In this document: positions 36,097-47,900 of the stretch, in pieces | Layout: each line of letters starts with the position of its first letter | Numbering within the stretch: position 1 is the first letter of the stretch | Assembly (NCBI GenBank): GCA_034620365.1 | Contig: JAQGEQ010000091.1 | Coordinates: 310,001 to 374,000 of the forward strand | Reading direction: 5' to 3' | DNA from: Pegea sp. RAD2-039 | Taxonomy: Eukaryota; Chordata; Thaliacea; Salpida; Salpidae | Length of the DNA stretch: 64,000 nt | Position numbers and translations under genes: made by a program | Notes under the pieces: model-generated | Database searches by the model: none | Told to the model about the DNA's origin: nothing | Seen by the model: the letters and a program-made list of their open reading frames with translations, nothing else

Positions 36097-37799
36097 AACT
36101 TGACATTTCTACTTTAGGGGATTTTTTAGCCTTTTTTAAAACCTGCAGAACGTGCATGACGTCATAAGGTGTTGCTACAGAAGACGCATGCTTCTGTTAA
36201 ATAGACTGTTTATTTATTTTGAATAATTAAAATGTTTCAAAAAGTTCTTTTTCATTTAAGAAACTTCTTGAAAATGCTAAATTGAGTTTAGTTCATTCCT
36301 GCCTGTTGTAAGCTAGTCAACTAGCCTTTTCCCTAAACTGAAAACAATTAAAAAGTTTAAAAACCTTTTTTTATTGAGTTTTGTAGAAATCTAACATCCA
36401 GGAACAATATTTAATTATTTTAATTAATTTTATTTTAATAAAGTGAATATTTATTAAAGCAAATCTTATATACATTAAAAGAATTATTTTAAGTTTTAGT
36501 TTCTAATATTTGAGGTGAAAATTTCTTATTAAATTAAGAAGTTAGAAGATGAGCAGAGAAATGATGTTGATCAAATGAGACGTTTATTAGAATACTTAAA
36601 ATAACAATTTTAAATAAAAGCTTTTGCAAAACAAGTTTATCATAATAAGAAGAGTTTGGATTTTATTCATGAAAACCTCAGAGAATTACCAGAATACATT
36701 TTGTTTTTATAGTTTTTTTTCTTCTAAATTAATTGGAATAAAATGAAAACATTTTTTAAATAACGAATATTTCTTGGATAATAAAGATTAAAGAAACTTT
36801 ATAAGATTTAATTGTAACTCAAACAGATTAGAAAATATCTCTCAAAAATTTTTATGCACTAACAACAAAGCAACAGCTTTAGTTTGACTAAATTATTTGA
36901 AAAAAGACAATTGATTTCATTTACAATGTTATAAAACGTCTAAAAAATCGATACCCTTAATAAAGATTAATCTTTATACTTAAAAGTTTTTAGTAAACTC
37001 CTTTTCACCTCATATTATCATTACTGATGTTATCTTAAATGCTTTGATATTTATTAATCTTATCTTTGCCTTACATAAATGAATAAACTTCATTTGGCTT
37101 TTTAGTTAGTAAAGAATGAAAATATTAAAGCAACAAGTAAAGTCTCTATTGAATTAAATCATTTTCTGTTCATTACACGACTGAATCTTTTTATATACCA
37201 ACAGGATTATATCTATTATTTTTTTTCCTTATTTTATTTCTGTTACTTACTTTGATTCTTTATTATTAAATTATCATTTATTACGAGCAGTAACTGAATT
37301 TATTAAATAATAAATAAATTATCCTATTGAAATAGCTGACTAGTAGAAGTAAATCAGGAAGGACCACACATTTGAAAAATTGGCCAGTTTAGTGTTTGGA
37401 AGTGAAGATTTCTTCTGTTACAAAGGTTGCTTATTAGAATCACTATCTGATTTATATAATGAGTTGGATTTCAAGAAAGTTATTTGAGGATTTACCTCCT
37501 ATATAAATTAGATAGATAAAATAGAAACTGAAGTATTTTTTATAAGATGTTGTATCATCAGTATACTTCAATCTTCTTTGGAATCAACTAGACAAAGATT
37601 TAAATCTTGTCAATTTAAACTCGCCACTGAAAATAGGTTCACCTGTCAATGAATAACACTTTCAGCTATAACTCAACATCAACTGACTTTTATTTAGACA
37701 ACAATACAACTTTCCGATGTCAGGTTATTAGGACCTGAAAATCTTATTTCCTTTCATGACTTAAACTGGACTCACCATTAAATTATTTATTTAATTTTT
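36097..37799. other. AT-rich intergenic spacer
   Basis: Region 3' of the ERG gene. There is one TGACGTCA site near 36155. I saw no further exons. Confidence 0.5.
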
Positions 37800-38270
37800 C
37801 GTTTAGTTTATGACTTCCGTCAAAAACTAGAGTTTAACTCTTCTGTATAAAGTCTTCACATTAAAAAGAATCCGTCCAAAGATTATTCACCAGAAAAGCT
37901 TTCTTAAGATGTGGCACCTCTTTCCTCATACGAAGGCCGTCACTATAAGCTAAATATCAAATCTTTGCAAAGTCGACGCCTTTTTTCTGACTTTGTATAT
38001 AAATATTTGAAAAAATAACTTCTTGGTTTTCGCCAACTTAATTTAGAATACTTTAAAGATAATAATCTCTCATACGTCACTCCCCATTGAAAATGAAACC
38101 GCTTTAATAACATCCAGTGAAGTAACAACCTTTCCTACAGGGTAACCACGATTTGGAATTCTCATATCTCATAAAATTATGAACAAAACGATTTAAGTAA
38201 TTTTCTCAACGAGCGATATATAAAATTTCCTTAATTCAATTTTGTTATGTTCAATTATCATTTATTTTTT
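37800..38270 (+). mobile_element. Decayed LINE 3' coding relic
   Basis: The plus strand reads SLQSRRLFSDFVYKYLKK, typical of the C-terminal part of CR1/L2/Jockey-like reverse transcriptases (LxxRRLxxDL). After several stops it gives RVTTIWNS, an I-stop-NYEQ stretch and DLSNFL, the usual R.xxWNxLP...I.....L..F end. Frameshifts and stops make it non-functional. It is similar in plan to, but different in sequence from, the relic at 60490-60870. Confidence 0.6.
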
Positions 38271-38299
38271 TGGCCTACTTTGGAAAAGAACAAAAATTA

Positions 38300-38560
38300 T
38301 GGCAATCCTGTTGTTGTCCCTGTAGCAAGATTACGCTCTCCACGCCAACAAGGTTCTGCAGCGGAACAGACAGACTGATGAAGCTGCGCTCAGCTGGCGT
38401 CGCAGGTGCTGAAAACGACACTGAGGCTTCAACTAGCTACTAGGCCAGACTGCGCTGTTTATGAACCTTTCCTGGTCGCAAATATGTGTCCGCCCGGACT
38501 CGAACCCGGAACCTCGTATGATTAGCGGGTATTATTACCGATAGACGGACAAATATCAAT
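38300..38560 (-). mobile_element. tRNA-derived SINE candidate
   Basis: This is a GC-rich island in AT-rich DNA. On the minus strand 38550-38488 looks like a degenerate tRNA. It has a 7-base 5' arm GTCCGTC that pairs with GGCGGAC at the 3' end, and a B-box-like GGGTTCGAGTCC. The D-arm is shortened and the anticodon stem does not pair well. A GC-rich, non-coding body follows down to about 38300. tRNA-like head plus body is the SINE plan. The pairing extends outside the arm (ATATTTG with CACATAT), an unusual long stem. Confidence 0.5.
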
Positions 38561-40840
38561 TTATGATCTATATCTTACTTATGTCTCAATAGTGTTTTAT
38601 TTTTTCGATGATAATCTTAAATTATGATTCTTAAGACCTTCCATTATCTGTTCCCTCATAAAGACTAGTTTTTGTAAGAGAGGTTGAAGTTGTCGCAGCC
38701 ATGTATTGAATAAATAAAAACTTTAAGTTTAGAATTAATCAGTTAGGAATATATACTACTAAAGTGTTAAGTAGTGTCTGAGTAACTACTTCTATTCAGT
38801 TATATTTTTTAAATTTTATTAGCTTGTAAAAAAACACATAAGTCTGAAGAATTAAAACCAAACACAGGCATAAGTATAAATTAGATAAAAACCTTTAGCT
38901 TTTTTGATTTCCTTTAATTATCTGAAATTAATTTTGATTAATTATATTTTGAACCCGTTAGTTTGTTTCACAATAATTAATGTAGTTTTATATAAAAAGA
39001 GAGATAATAATACTGTTTTCGTTTTTTTAATGTAGTTAGTATCATATATCGTAGATATAATGGCGTTTTAAGCAATATTCTGCTGAAAGCAGTCAAGTCC
39101 TCAGTATTTTCAGTCATCTAATTGTTAAAAGGCAACTATAAGTGATCAGCAACAAGTTTTTAGAAGTTAGTCTTTAGTACTTTTGGCCATATAGCTAACT
39201 AGTTTATTTCAGTTTCTCTTTCCTTATTAGTCCTTCTTTCTTCTGTTCTTTTTTGTACTTTTCAAAATTTGTGTTTGAAACAGATTTTTTTATCTTTTAT
39301 GATATCGGATATTTCTCTTATTTAAATATGACAGCTTTGTGATCATTGCTTAGATGTTAAAAAAAAATTTGAGGAAGATAGAATGCTGCGAATTTTTATT
39401 TTAATTGTTTTTTGGATGAGTCAAATAAGACTGATATAAAGATTAAGAGACTATTTTTTAAATTTAAATGAGCTAATTGCTCGTTAACCCTAAATAGAAA
39501 TAGCAGAATTTAATTGTCCATTATTATTATGAACTATTCAAATCAACTAAATTTTAGAAATTTATAAATTTTTGCAAAACAAAATTGTTAAATAGTTACT
39601 GTTTTGAAAGGCTGTTTGATAATCAACAACTTAAAAAATCTTTCAAATAAAATAAGTTGAAAAAAAAATGTTTATTTATTTTCACAATCATTTTGAATTA
39701 ATTTTATAAAGTATTTATTAAAAAGTTCAGTTAGAAGTTGTGATTATTAGATTTTTATGTTTCCTAGTATATCCATAAAATTAAATAGAAATACATTCAA
39801 AACACCGAAAAAAAAGTTTATTTAGAGTTAAGTATTAAAATCTCATCTGAATTTATCTCACCATTGTAGCCTTAATAAATAAATCTTATTTCAGACTTTA
39901 AAAAAACAGATAAGGAAATCTCTTTCTAATGATAAAAATTTTTCTGTTGTAAAAAAATATCAAACGTATTATTGCTGATGAAAAAGACATTTAAGATTTT
40001 GCTGTATCATAAATTTGCATACAGTAGAGTATCAGATTATTTTACATTTTTTGATCATTTTAATTTGTTCACTTTAAATATAAAAGCTGTATATTTAAGT
40101 AATAAATATTGGCAATATAATTGAAGTAGTGCTATAAAACTTTGTTTACTTGATTTAAAATAAAATTCTTAGCAATTTAGGATAAAAATAATTGTCTAAC
40201 CTTTCAGAAAAAGTATATATATTGACTAATTTACAATAAAAGCCCTTTTGTCTTTAAGAAATCAGCAAAATACTAAAAAGTATTATGATTTGCTTATTTT
40301 GACATGTTGAATATCGAAGTTAGAATGATAAGAAATATTAATAACATGCGATGAATCTATCAAAATTTTCTTGTAACTTTCCATCAGAAGGAACTATAAA
40401 CATTAGAAGCGTCGTAATTTAACAAAAAATAATAAATATATTTATATTTTCCAATGTTTTTACTCAGTTATTCTATTTTTTACTGTAAGTATAGTTTACT
40501 CTGAACTACTTTTTTGCTTTATCATCTTATTAAGCAAACTTATTTATTTGCTTTTTTATCTTTTGAAATCTTATTGTTTTATGATGAAATTTATGTAAAT
40601 ATGAAAAACAAATAAGTAAAGTTGTTGTTTTTGTATATATTAATCAATCAGCTAATATATTTCTTTCAAGCTTTTTTCAATCAACCGTTTACTTGACTTT
40701 ATACAGTTAAAAAAATTATTCTATGAAATATAATTATGAAATATATATAAAAAATTTAGATTAGAAGTTTATAAATTAGTTAATATCAAATACAAAGTTT
40801 TTTTTGTGTGAATATTAGATAAAAAGTTAAAAAAATGTTG
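38560..40840. other. AT-rich intergenic spacer
   Basis: No supported gene. The stretch near 39080-39120 (CAAGTCCTCAG) recalls 3135-3165 but is too short to define a repeat. Confidence 0.5.
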
Positions 40841-40883
40841 TTTTTTTTCAGATATATTCAAAACTTAACCTTTGAATTTCAAA

Positions 40884-41798
40884 ATGTCTCAAACTGAAAT
40901 AGTTTTAATCAAACTTGGTCTTTCATCAATATCTTCAGCTGTCGCTGAGACAGCAACATTTCCTTTAGATCTGACAAAAACTAGGTTGCAAATACAAGGT
41001 GAAGTTGCCACAAAAACAATCTTACAAAAGCAGGGAATGTTAAAAACAGCAAAAGGTATCATTAGAAGAGAAGGCTTAAGTAAATTATGGAGTGGGTTAC
41101 ACCCGGCAGTATTCAGACAAGTAATCTACACTGGTGTAAGGATGCCATCTTATGAGTTTTTCAGGGAAAACTTCTTCAAGCGGAACCCTGATGGAAGTTT
41201 TAGTGTCTGGAAAGCAATCCTTTGTGGTTGCTGTGCAGGGTCATTTGGTCAATTTATAGCCACGCCCATGGACTTAGCCAAAGTCAAGATGCAAACACGA
41301 TACCAGCAAGCCCCTGTTAAATGTAATTACTCAAATAGGTCTTTGTTGAAGTTTTTTATAGCAATCTACCAAACGCGAGGAATCAAAGGATTATGGGCAG
41401 GCTGTATACCAAGTATTCATCGTGCTGCTCTTGTTAATATAGGAAACCTTGCCACTTATGACATCGCAAAGCAAAAGATTATAAAGAACACTAAATTAGA
41501 AGATAATTGGCAGTGTCATATAGTAAGTAGTATATGTAGTGGCTTCGTTGCTTCATCTCTAAGTACTCCTGCTGACGTCATTAAGACGCGAATCATGAAT
41601 CAAGCACGATCTAGTGATGGTCGCGGGTTGTATTATTCGTCATCATGTGATTGTTTGATTAAAACTATTAAACAAGAAGGAATATTTAGTTTATACAAAG
41701 GTTTCATTCCGATTTGGTCTAGAATCGCTCCTTGGTCCATGATCTTTTGGCTCACAAATGAACAAATGAGAAAGCTAATTGGTTTCAAAACTTTCTAA
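40884..41798 (+). CDS. SLC25A27: Mitochondrial carrier, uncoupling protein 4 (SLC25A27) type
   Basis: Single open frame of 304 aa from the first ATG (MSQTEIVLIKLGL). It has three mitochondrial carrier repeats with signatures FPLDLTKTRLQIQGE (residues ~30-44), TPMDLAKVKMQTRY and TPADVIKTRIMNQAR. Words such as NIGNLATYDIAK, LEDNWQCHIVSS, YKGFIPIWSRIAPWSMIFW and WAGCIPSIHRAALV align closely with human UCP4. The protein sits in the inner mitochondrial membrane; UCP4 is proposed to carry protons or small anions such as aspartate and phosphate. The coding region has no intron although every other complete gene here has several. A TTTTTTTTCAG acceptor at 40841-40851, 33 bases upstream, suggests a 5'-UTR intron. 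AATAAA follows at about 41937. Confidence 0.93.
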   Translation: MSQTEIVLIKLGLSSISSAVAETATFPLDLTKTRLQIQGEVATKTILQKQGMLKTAKGIIRREGLSKLWSGLHPAVFRQVIYTGVRMPSYEFFRENFFKRNPDGSFSVWKAILCGCCAGSFGQFIATPMDLAKVKMQTRYQQAPVKCNYSNRSLLKFFIAIYQTRGIKGLWAGCIPSIHRAALVNIGNLATYDIAKQKIIKNTKLEDNWQCHIVSSICSGFVASSLSTPADVIKTRIMNQARSSDGRGLYYSSSCDCLIKTIKQEGIFSLYKGFIPIWSRIAPWSMIFWLTNEQMRKLIGFKTF

Positions 41799-44700
41799 TT
41801 TGTTACCTAATTTTTTTGTGAAATAATATGGATTTTTTATTTCCTGGCTTTTACGATGCATTTAATTATTTAATTACATCCTGTTTATTCTAGTTTTCCA
41901 AAAAATATTTTTATTTCAAAATGTTTTGTGCAATTTAATAAACATTCTACTTTTCATCTATCCTAGTATATGTGAACAAAAAACTAATTAAGATATTTTG
42001 TTCATAAAAGGGAATTAGGAGAAAATATTTCAATTAATTGTTCAACTTTCACATTATTTGATTTTAGACGTCAATTTTTAAAAAGTTTCTGAAAAGCCAA
42101 GAAAACTAATCAAAGCCTAAAAACTTGTTAATTTAAACGAAAAACTCAGTTGAAAATATAAAAGTTTTATGAATTATAACAACAAGAATTTAAACAGCTT
42201 TATAGGAAAAATGCCTTTTGAAAATAAAAATTCAAAGCAACATTTTTGTGTTAATCTGAAAGTTAAGAGAAAATGCTAACTATATTAGAAAACAAAAAAA
42301 TTTTTATAAAAATTTAGAATAAAATCTATTTGTGGTCATGTCAGTTTAAAATCTCTTTTAACACCGACAAAGCTCAAAATATATATTAAAGATAGATTTT
42401 AGCCATAAATTGTTTTCCGAATTTGGTTTTTTTATAAAAAGATTTGGAAAAACTAATTTCTCAATAGTTATCTACAGGGAATTTTGGCTAGAATCGAAAA
42501 TTATTTTTATGAGATTTTCTTTTATGACAAATGAACAAAAGTTTAAAACTCAGAAAAATAGTTTCCAAAAATTTATCACTTCTCAAAATCTGAGAAAAAA
42601 TATTCTAAAAAATTACTAACTTTGACTAACTCTGTCTTTGCAAAGTTTTGTTTAGTTTTCTTAATTAGCAAAATACTTTATTGATAAATGTAAAACCTCT
42701 AACAAATATTCATTAAAAATCCTTTTTATAATCACTGAATTTCTATCTATTTTAAATTAGAAATTAATCATCTGTTAAACTGACATTTTTTTTTGATTAA
42801 TTTGCGATATTTTGTGAAATTTTTATTTTTACTAGTTTTTCTAAAAGTAGACTCAAAATTTTAAAAGAAAATTTAAATATATCAAACATACTCATTGCTG
42901 TAAATAGCTTTATACATGGTTTGTGTATTTTCAAACAAAATTTCGAATTCTTCTATGATTGTTTACTAACAAAAAAATAAATTAAACGTTTATAGTATTT
43001 CTGAGAATTTTTAACATTTTGAATTAATCAATTAGTTGTTCATGTGAACTAACAATTGAACTCACAATAGCAACAAACTTTATTATTCAAATTTAACCTT
43101 TATAATACAAAAGCTGTTTTTTGTCTTTCGCTAATTATGGTTTTTTCTTTTTTGTGTTACCAAATTATTGCAATATTAAAATTTGTATTTACTTCTGCAT
43201 TAGATAGCTAAAAAAAGTGTTTATTAAATAAATGAATTTTTTAAATTAATGTTAAATCAAATTTTGAATGTTTTATATAAAACATAATTGAAATAATAAA
43301 ATATAAAATTTGTTATAAGGCTTGTTATAAAAATCTTTGTATACGAAAAGGTAGAAACTTAAAATATATATTTTATCCAAAAGTTGATAAATTTTTTATG
43401 CTTTTTTTCAATTTTAACAATTTTAAAATCAATATTTTGAAATAAATAGTTAATTTTGATTTCTAACAAAATTTCAACAAAATTTAGCGTTGGTGGAGAT
43501 TTTCGGTCACTAGTGGCGCTACAGAGCCTTTATTCTTATTTCGAATATTAAGATAACAATAATTATATCATCAGAAATAAAAAACAAAATCTCTAAGAAA
43601 TTTAACTAGCAAATAAAATTATAAATTTCCAAATTTTAATAAATTGAAAGAAAATTTGTGAAATAAAAAAGTTATAGTTAAAAAGAATGAAATTTATTTA
43701 GCAGATTTTTGCAAATCGAGAAATTATTTCCTTAATCAAATAATCGATTTCTGATTTTTCTGTTCTGTTACTTTGTGTTTCATCTATCTAATATAGAATT
43801 CCATTTGATAGAAAAACTGAGAAACAAAGTTAAGAACCAATTTGTCATTAATTTTGAAGCTATTTGAATTATTTGTATAATATAAGATGTAAAAAGTTCA
43901 CTTTAAAAATTATTCATAATTAATTACAACCGTTTGATTTGAAGTTTTTAAACAAGACAGGATATAGTTCAAACCTTTTGAGTTTGAGAAATTTCACAAA
44001 CAACTTTACTCTTTGTTTAACAACAAGATTATTAAATACAGTAGACAGTCTGTCAATAGACTTTTATTAAAAAATTTCTTCTGATCATAAAACTTGTACT
44101 TCACCTACTTTCAGCTGAAGATAATTTTTCGATCGATTACATCGTCATCTATAAGTCTTGATACAAATTACAGTTTAGTAAGAATGTGTTAAGGCTGGAG
44201 TTAATTATTTATAGATTATAAATAGTACAGGACATAGAAAATTGTTTAAAACATCAGAGCTTGTAAAAGATTTATCAAAATACTTTTCTGTTCGATTATT
44301 AACAAAAAAACTTTTTGGTTTCTTCAATTTATTAAATATTGACAGCCGCTAAAAATAATTTTTTTATGATTGATGATAATTATTTGCTATTAGTTAACTT
44401 ACCAGAAGTTGTATAATGATATTTTCAGATTTTATTTGAAAGGATTTACGTAAAATAAATTCTTTTTCAACTACACCTTGAAAGTTTATCAATAATTAAT
44501 AAGAAGTAAGATTAGAGAAAAGTCGAAGAAAAAGAAATAAATATCCAAAGATTTAGAATTTATTGATTTTTGAAACTTTCATTAAATAATTTGACAAAAA
44601 AGTTTCAATAAAATTACAAACAAAAAAGAAAACTGTGCCGTTTTTGTCTCAAGATTTGATAAAAAATTGAAATTAATCACAGAAAGAAAAACACAAAAAT

Positions 44701-44974
44701 GACGCAAAGATCTCTACGCTTAAATAGAACCGTTTAGATACAACAAAATGGTTGTACCGACCACGTGACTTCAAAGAGCCAATTAGAACACAGCATTTGT
44801 GGTAGATACAAGTGAACTAATTATTACTAAACTTTTTTTGCCGACTAACAGGTTCAAACATGCTAAAGATGATATTCTATCTTAAATAAAGAAACATTTT
44901 ACAATTTTTACGTTTAGAGCCAGAAAAAGAAGTTACAATACAAAGAGAATGGAAAAAGGAATCTTGATGGAAAG
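41799..44974. other. AT-rich intergenic spacer
   Basis: 3.2 kb between the converging UCP4 and GRK genes with no supported gene. A CCACGTGAC word lies near 44761. Confidence 0.55.
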
Positions 44975-47900
44975 CTAATGTTGCGTTACGGCAACTTCGG
45001 GACTTTCTTCATCTACCTGCGTGCTTGTGGCGTTCAAAAGTCCGCGAGCATTGTGATTGGTGCTCGGTTGCTGTTGCTGCAGCTGCTGTTGTTGTAGGTG
45101 ATAACTAAGACTTTTAGCTTGTGCTGCTAAAATGGCCTAAAAAAGATATTTTAAATAAAAAAAGAGATTTTTGTCAGAAAAAATTCACCAAAATTCAAAA
45201 CTCTGTGAATCAAAAATCAACGAAAATTGTTTTAAAATGCAAAATTCAAACAAAACCATGCTGGTAAAAAGTCCAATTAGTTTGGTGATTAAAACAAAAA
45301 CGACCAATTTTGGAGTGTGTCAACTGAAAACAGAATGTGGTTTCAGCTTACTTACAAAATGCTTTTTATAAAATTCTTAGATCATTTATAAGCCCAAAAT
45401 TTGCTCATACTTCTTTTCCTAAGTTTCTGAAAATATCAAATCACATTAAAACCTCTCCACGTGAATTCCCACCTAGCGTGGTTAAAACCAACCAACCACG
45501 TGACAGCCGACCACGTGACAGCTAGCCATGTAGCAACTGGTCACGTGACAGCTAGCGACTTCATGACAACTGACTAAGTAAAAATCAACCACGTGACAAC
45601 CGACCACGTGACAATCAATCACGTGACAACCAATTAAGTAACAACCGACCACGTGGTCACATATTAAGTAACTCATCATGAAAGACTACCAAATTTTAAA
45701 CGAAAATTTCTTAGACAATTTGTATGAAATTTAATCTAAAAACAAGAACTTCGATTTATACAATATATTGATTGCAATCTTAATTTGAAAAAAAACCAAC
45801 AAATTTAAGTTAATTGATTCAAGTACCTCGACCAACAAACCCACATTTTGATTTGGAATTTTTAAAAGTTTTTCTGAAAATTAAATTTGATAAAATTTTA
45901 CCAAAAAATGGAAAAATTTGGAGATTGAAGTTTTGATGATAAATTTGATAATTGAAGAACAAAGTTGAAAGTTTTTCATCAACTAAGTAACTAATCAATT
46001 AGTCAACCAAAAAAATCGGTAAAAATCATAAGAATAAATTAACTGATTTTTGAGAAGTTAAAATTTTGTTGTTGATTTTTAATCAAATTAAAAAAAATTT
46101 TTTTCAAAAAAATCACTCTTAAAAATAAAAAAAATGTCTAACAAACCATTAAAAACAATCAATTTTAATAAATTGTAATTGGTACCTTATTATAATTGGC
46201 ATCTTTTGCAACCGAACGCTGAGTCGTAATCAATTTTGGTCCTTTTCTCATTAAGCGTTTTGCCGAACACCAAGTTTTAGTCAAATCAGATGACCACTGG
46301 GCAAACTCCGGTTTTGTCTGCGGGGAATCACCAGTTAGAAGTAACAATCACCAAGCAACCAACTAGCAACCAATAATTCAGTTACCAATTACATAGCAAC
46401 CAACCAAGGTTGGGACCAATCACATAGCAACCAACCAAGGTTGGGACCAATCACATAGCAACCAAAGCATTGGGACCAATTACATAGCAACCAAAGTATT
46501 GGGACCAATCACATAGCAACCAAACGATTGGGACCAATCACATAGCAACCAAAGCATTGGGACAAATCACATAGCAACCAAACGATTGGGACCAATCACA
46601 TAGCAACCAAAGCATTGGGACAAATCACATAGCAACCAAAGCATTGGGATCAATCACATAGCAACCAAAGCATTGGGATCAATCACATAGCAACCAAAGC
46701 ATTGGGATCAATCACATAGTAACCAAACTATTGGGATCAATCACATAGCAACCAAAGCATTGGGACCAATCACATAGCAACCAAAGCATTGGGACCAATC
46801 ACATAGCAACCAAAGCATTGGGATCAATCACATAGCAACCAAACTATTGGGATCAATCACATAGCAACCAAAGTATTAGGACAAATCACATAGCAACCAA
46901 AGCATTGGGACCAATCACATAGCAACCAAAGTATTAGGACAAATTACATAGCAACCAACCAAGGTTGGGACCAATCACATAGCAACCAAAGTATTAGGAC
47001 AAATCACATAGCAACCAAAATATTGGGATCAATCACATAGCAACCAAAGCATTGGGATCAATCACATAGCAACCAGTCCTTTAGCTATTAATCCTAAATA
47101 ACCTCGCATCTTAAGATGAGATCTTTATTTGTGTCTCTGGTAGAGATGAAGATACAAAATTTCATTCCTTTTGCTTGCCCTTCTCTTATGTTCGTGACAG
47201 ATTCAAAAACAATTAATTGCTGATGTTGAACAAACTACAAAAGAAACAAGTTGAAAAACAAACAAACAAAATAGAAACAAACAAACTAACAACTCCTTCA
47301 GCATCTTTCCATTCAAGACGGTTTGGATAGAGATAGAAATATTTCTTTTGCCATGCAGTTAATGAAAGTGTTCCACCCAAACGGAACATGTATCCGTGTA
47401 AGATACAATCACCTTCTGTGTTCTCTGCCAAAAATCAAAGATGAGGACTTCATCTTCAAACTCTCTAACAACTTCTCCCTTCTTGAGAAGACACTGGTGA
47501 CGTCACACACGCGATTTCGACTCACCTGGATTGAGTTGTTTGCTCTTCACCTTTTTCTTCGTCTCGATTCGATCTGTTTCATGATTGGCCATATCAAAGA
47601 TTGTATCTATAAAATCAGGGGTCACGTGATGACTACGAAGTAGTGACGTCACAAACCGCAGACTTCTTTCTGCCATCGAGAAGATATGACAAGATCAAAA
47701 TTCTCATATAATGCTTGATCGGTTTCACTTAATTTAATTCCTTTAGTTTCATCGTCGTCGAAGTTGCCGATGTCAAACGCGTCTGCCGCGTTTACTTCAC
47801 CACGTGGGGGGGTTAAAGGAGGGACACACTAACAGATCAGATGATTAGATAATCTTCTTGTAAGTCAGATGAAAGTACCTTTTGACGTTCAACTTGTTCC

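Noticed and set aside
38488-38550. Functional tRNA gene
   Set aside because: Only 63 bases, D-arm reduced, anticodon stem unpaired, T-stem with a mismatch.
45482-45679. Cys/His-rich minus-strand frame (zinc-finger-like)
   Set aside because: It is the CACGTGAC tandem repeat read in one frame (CHVVGCHV); there is no splice or homology support.
46366-47080. CRISPR-like array
   Set aside because: Units are directly contiguous with no unique spacers and lie in an intron of an animal gene.
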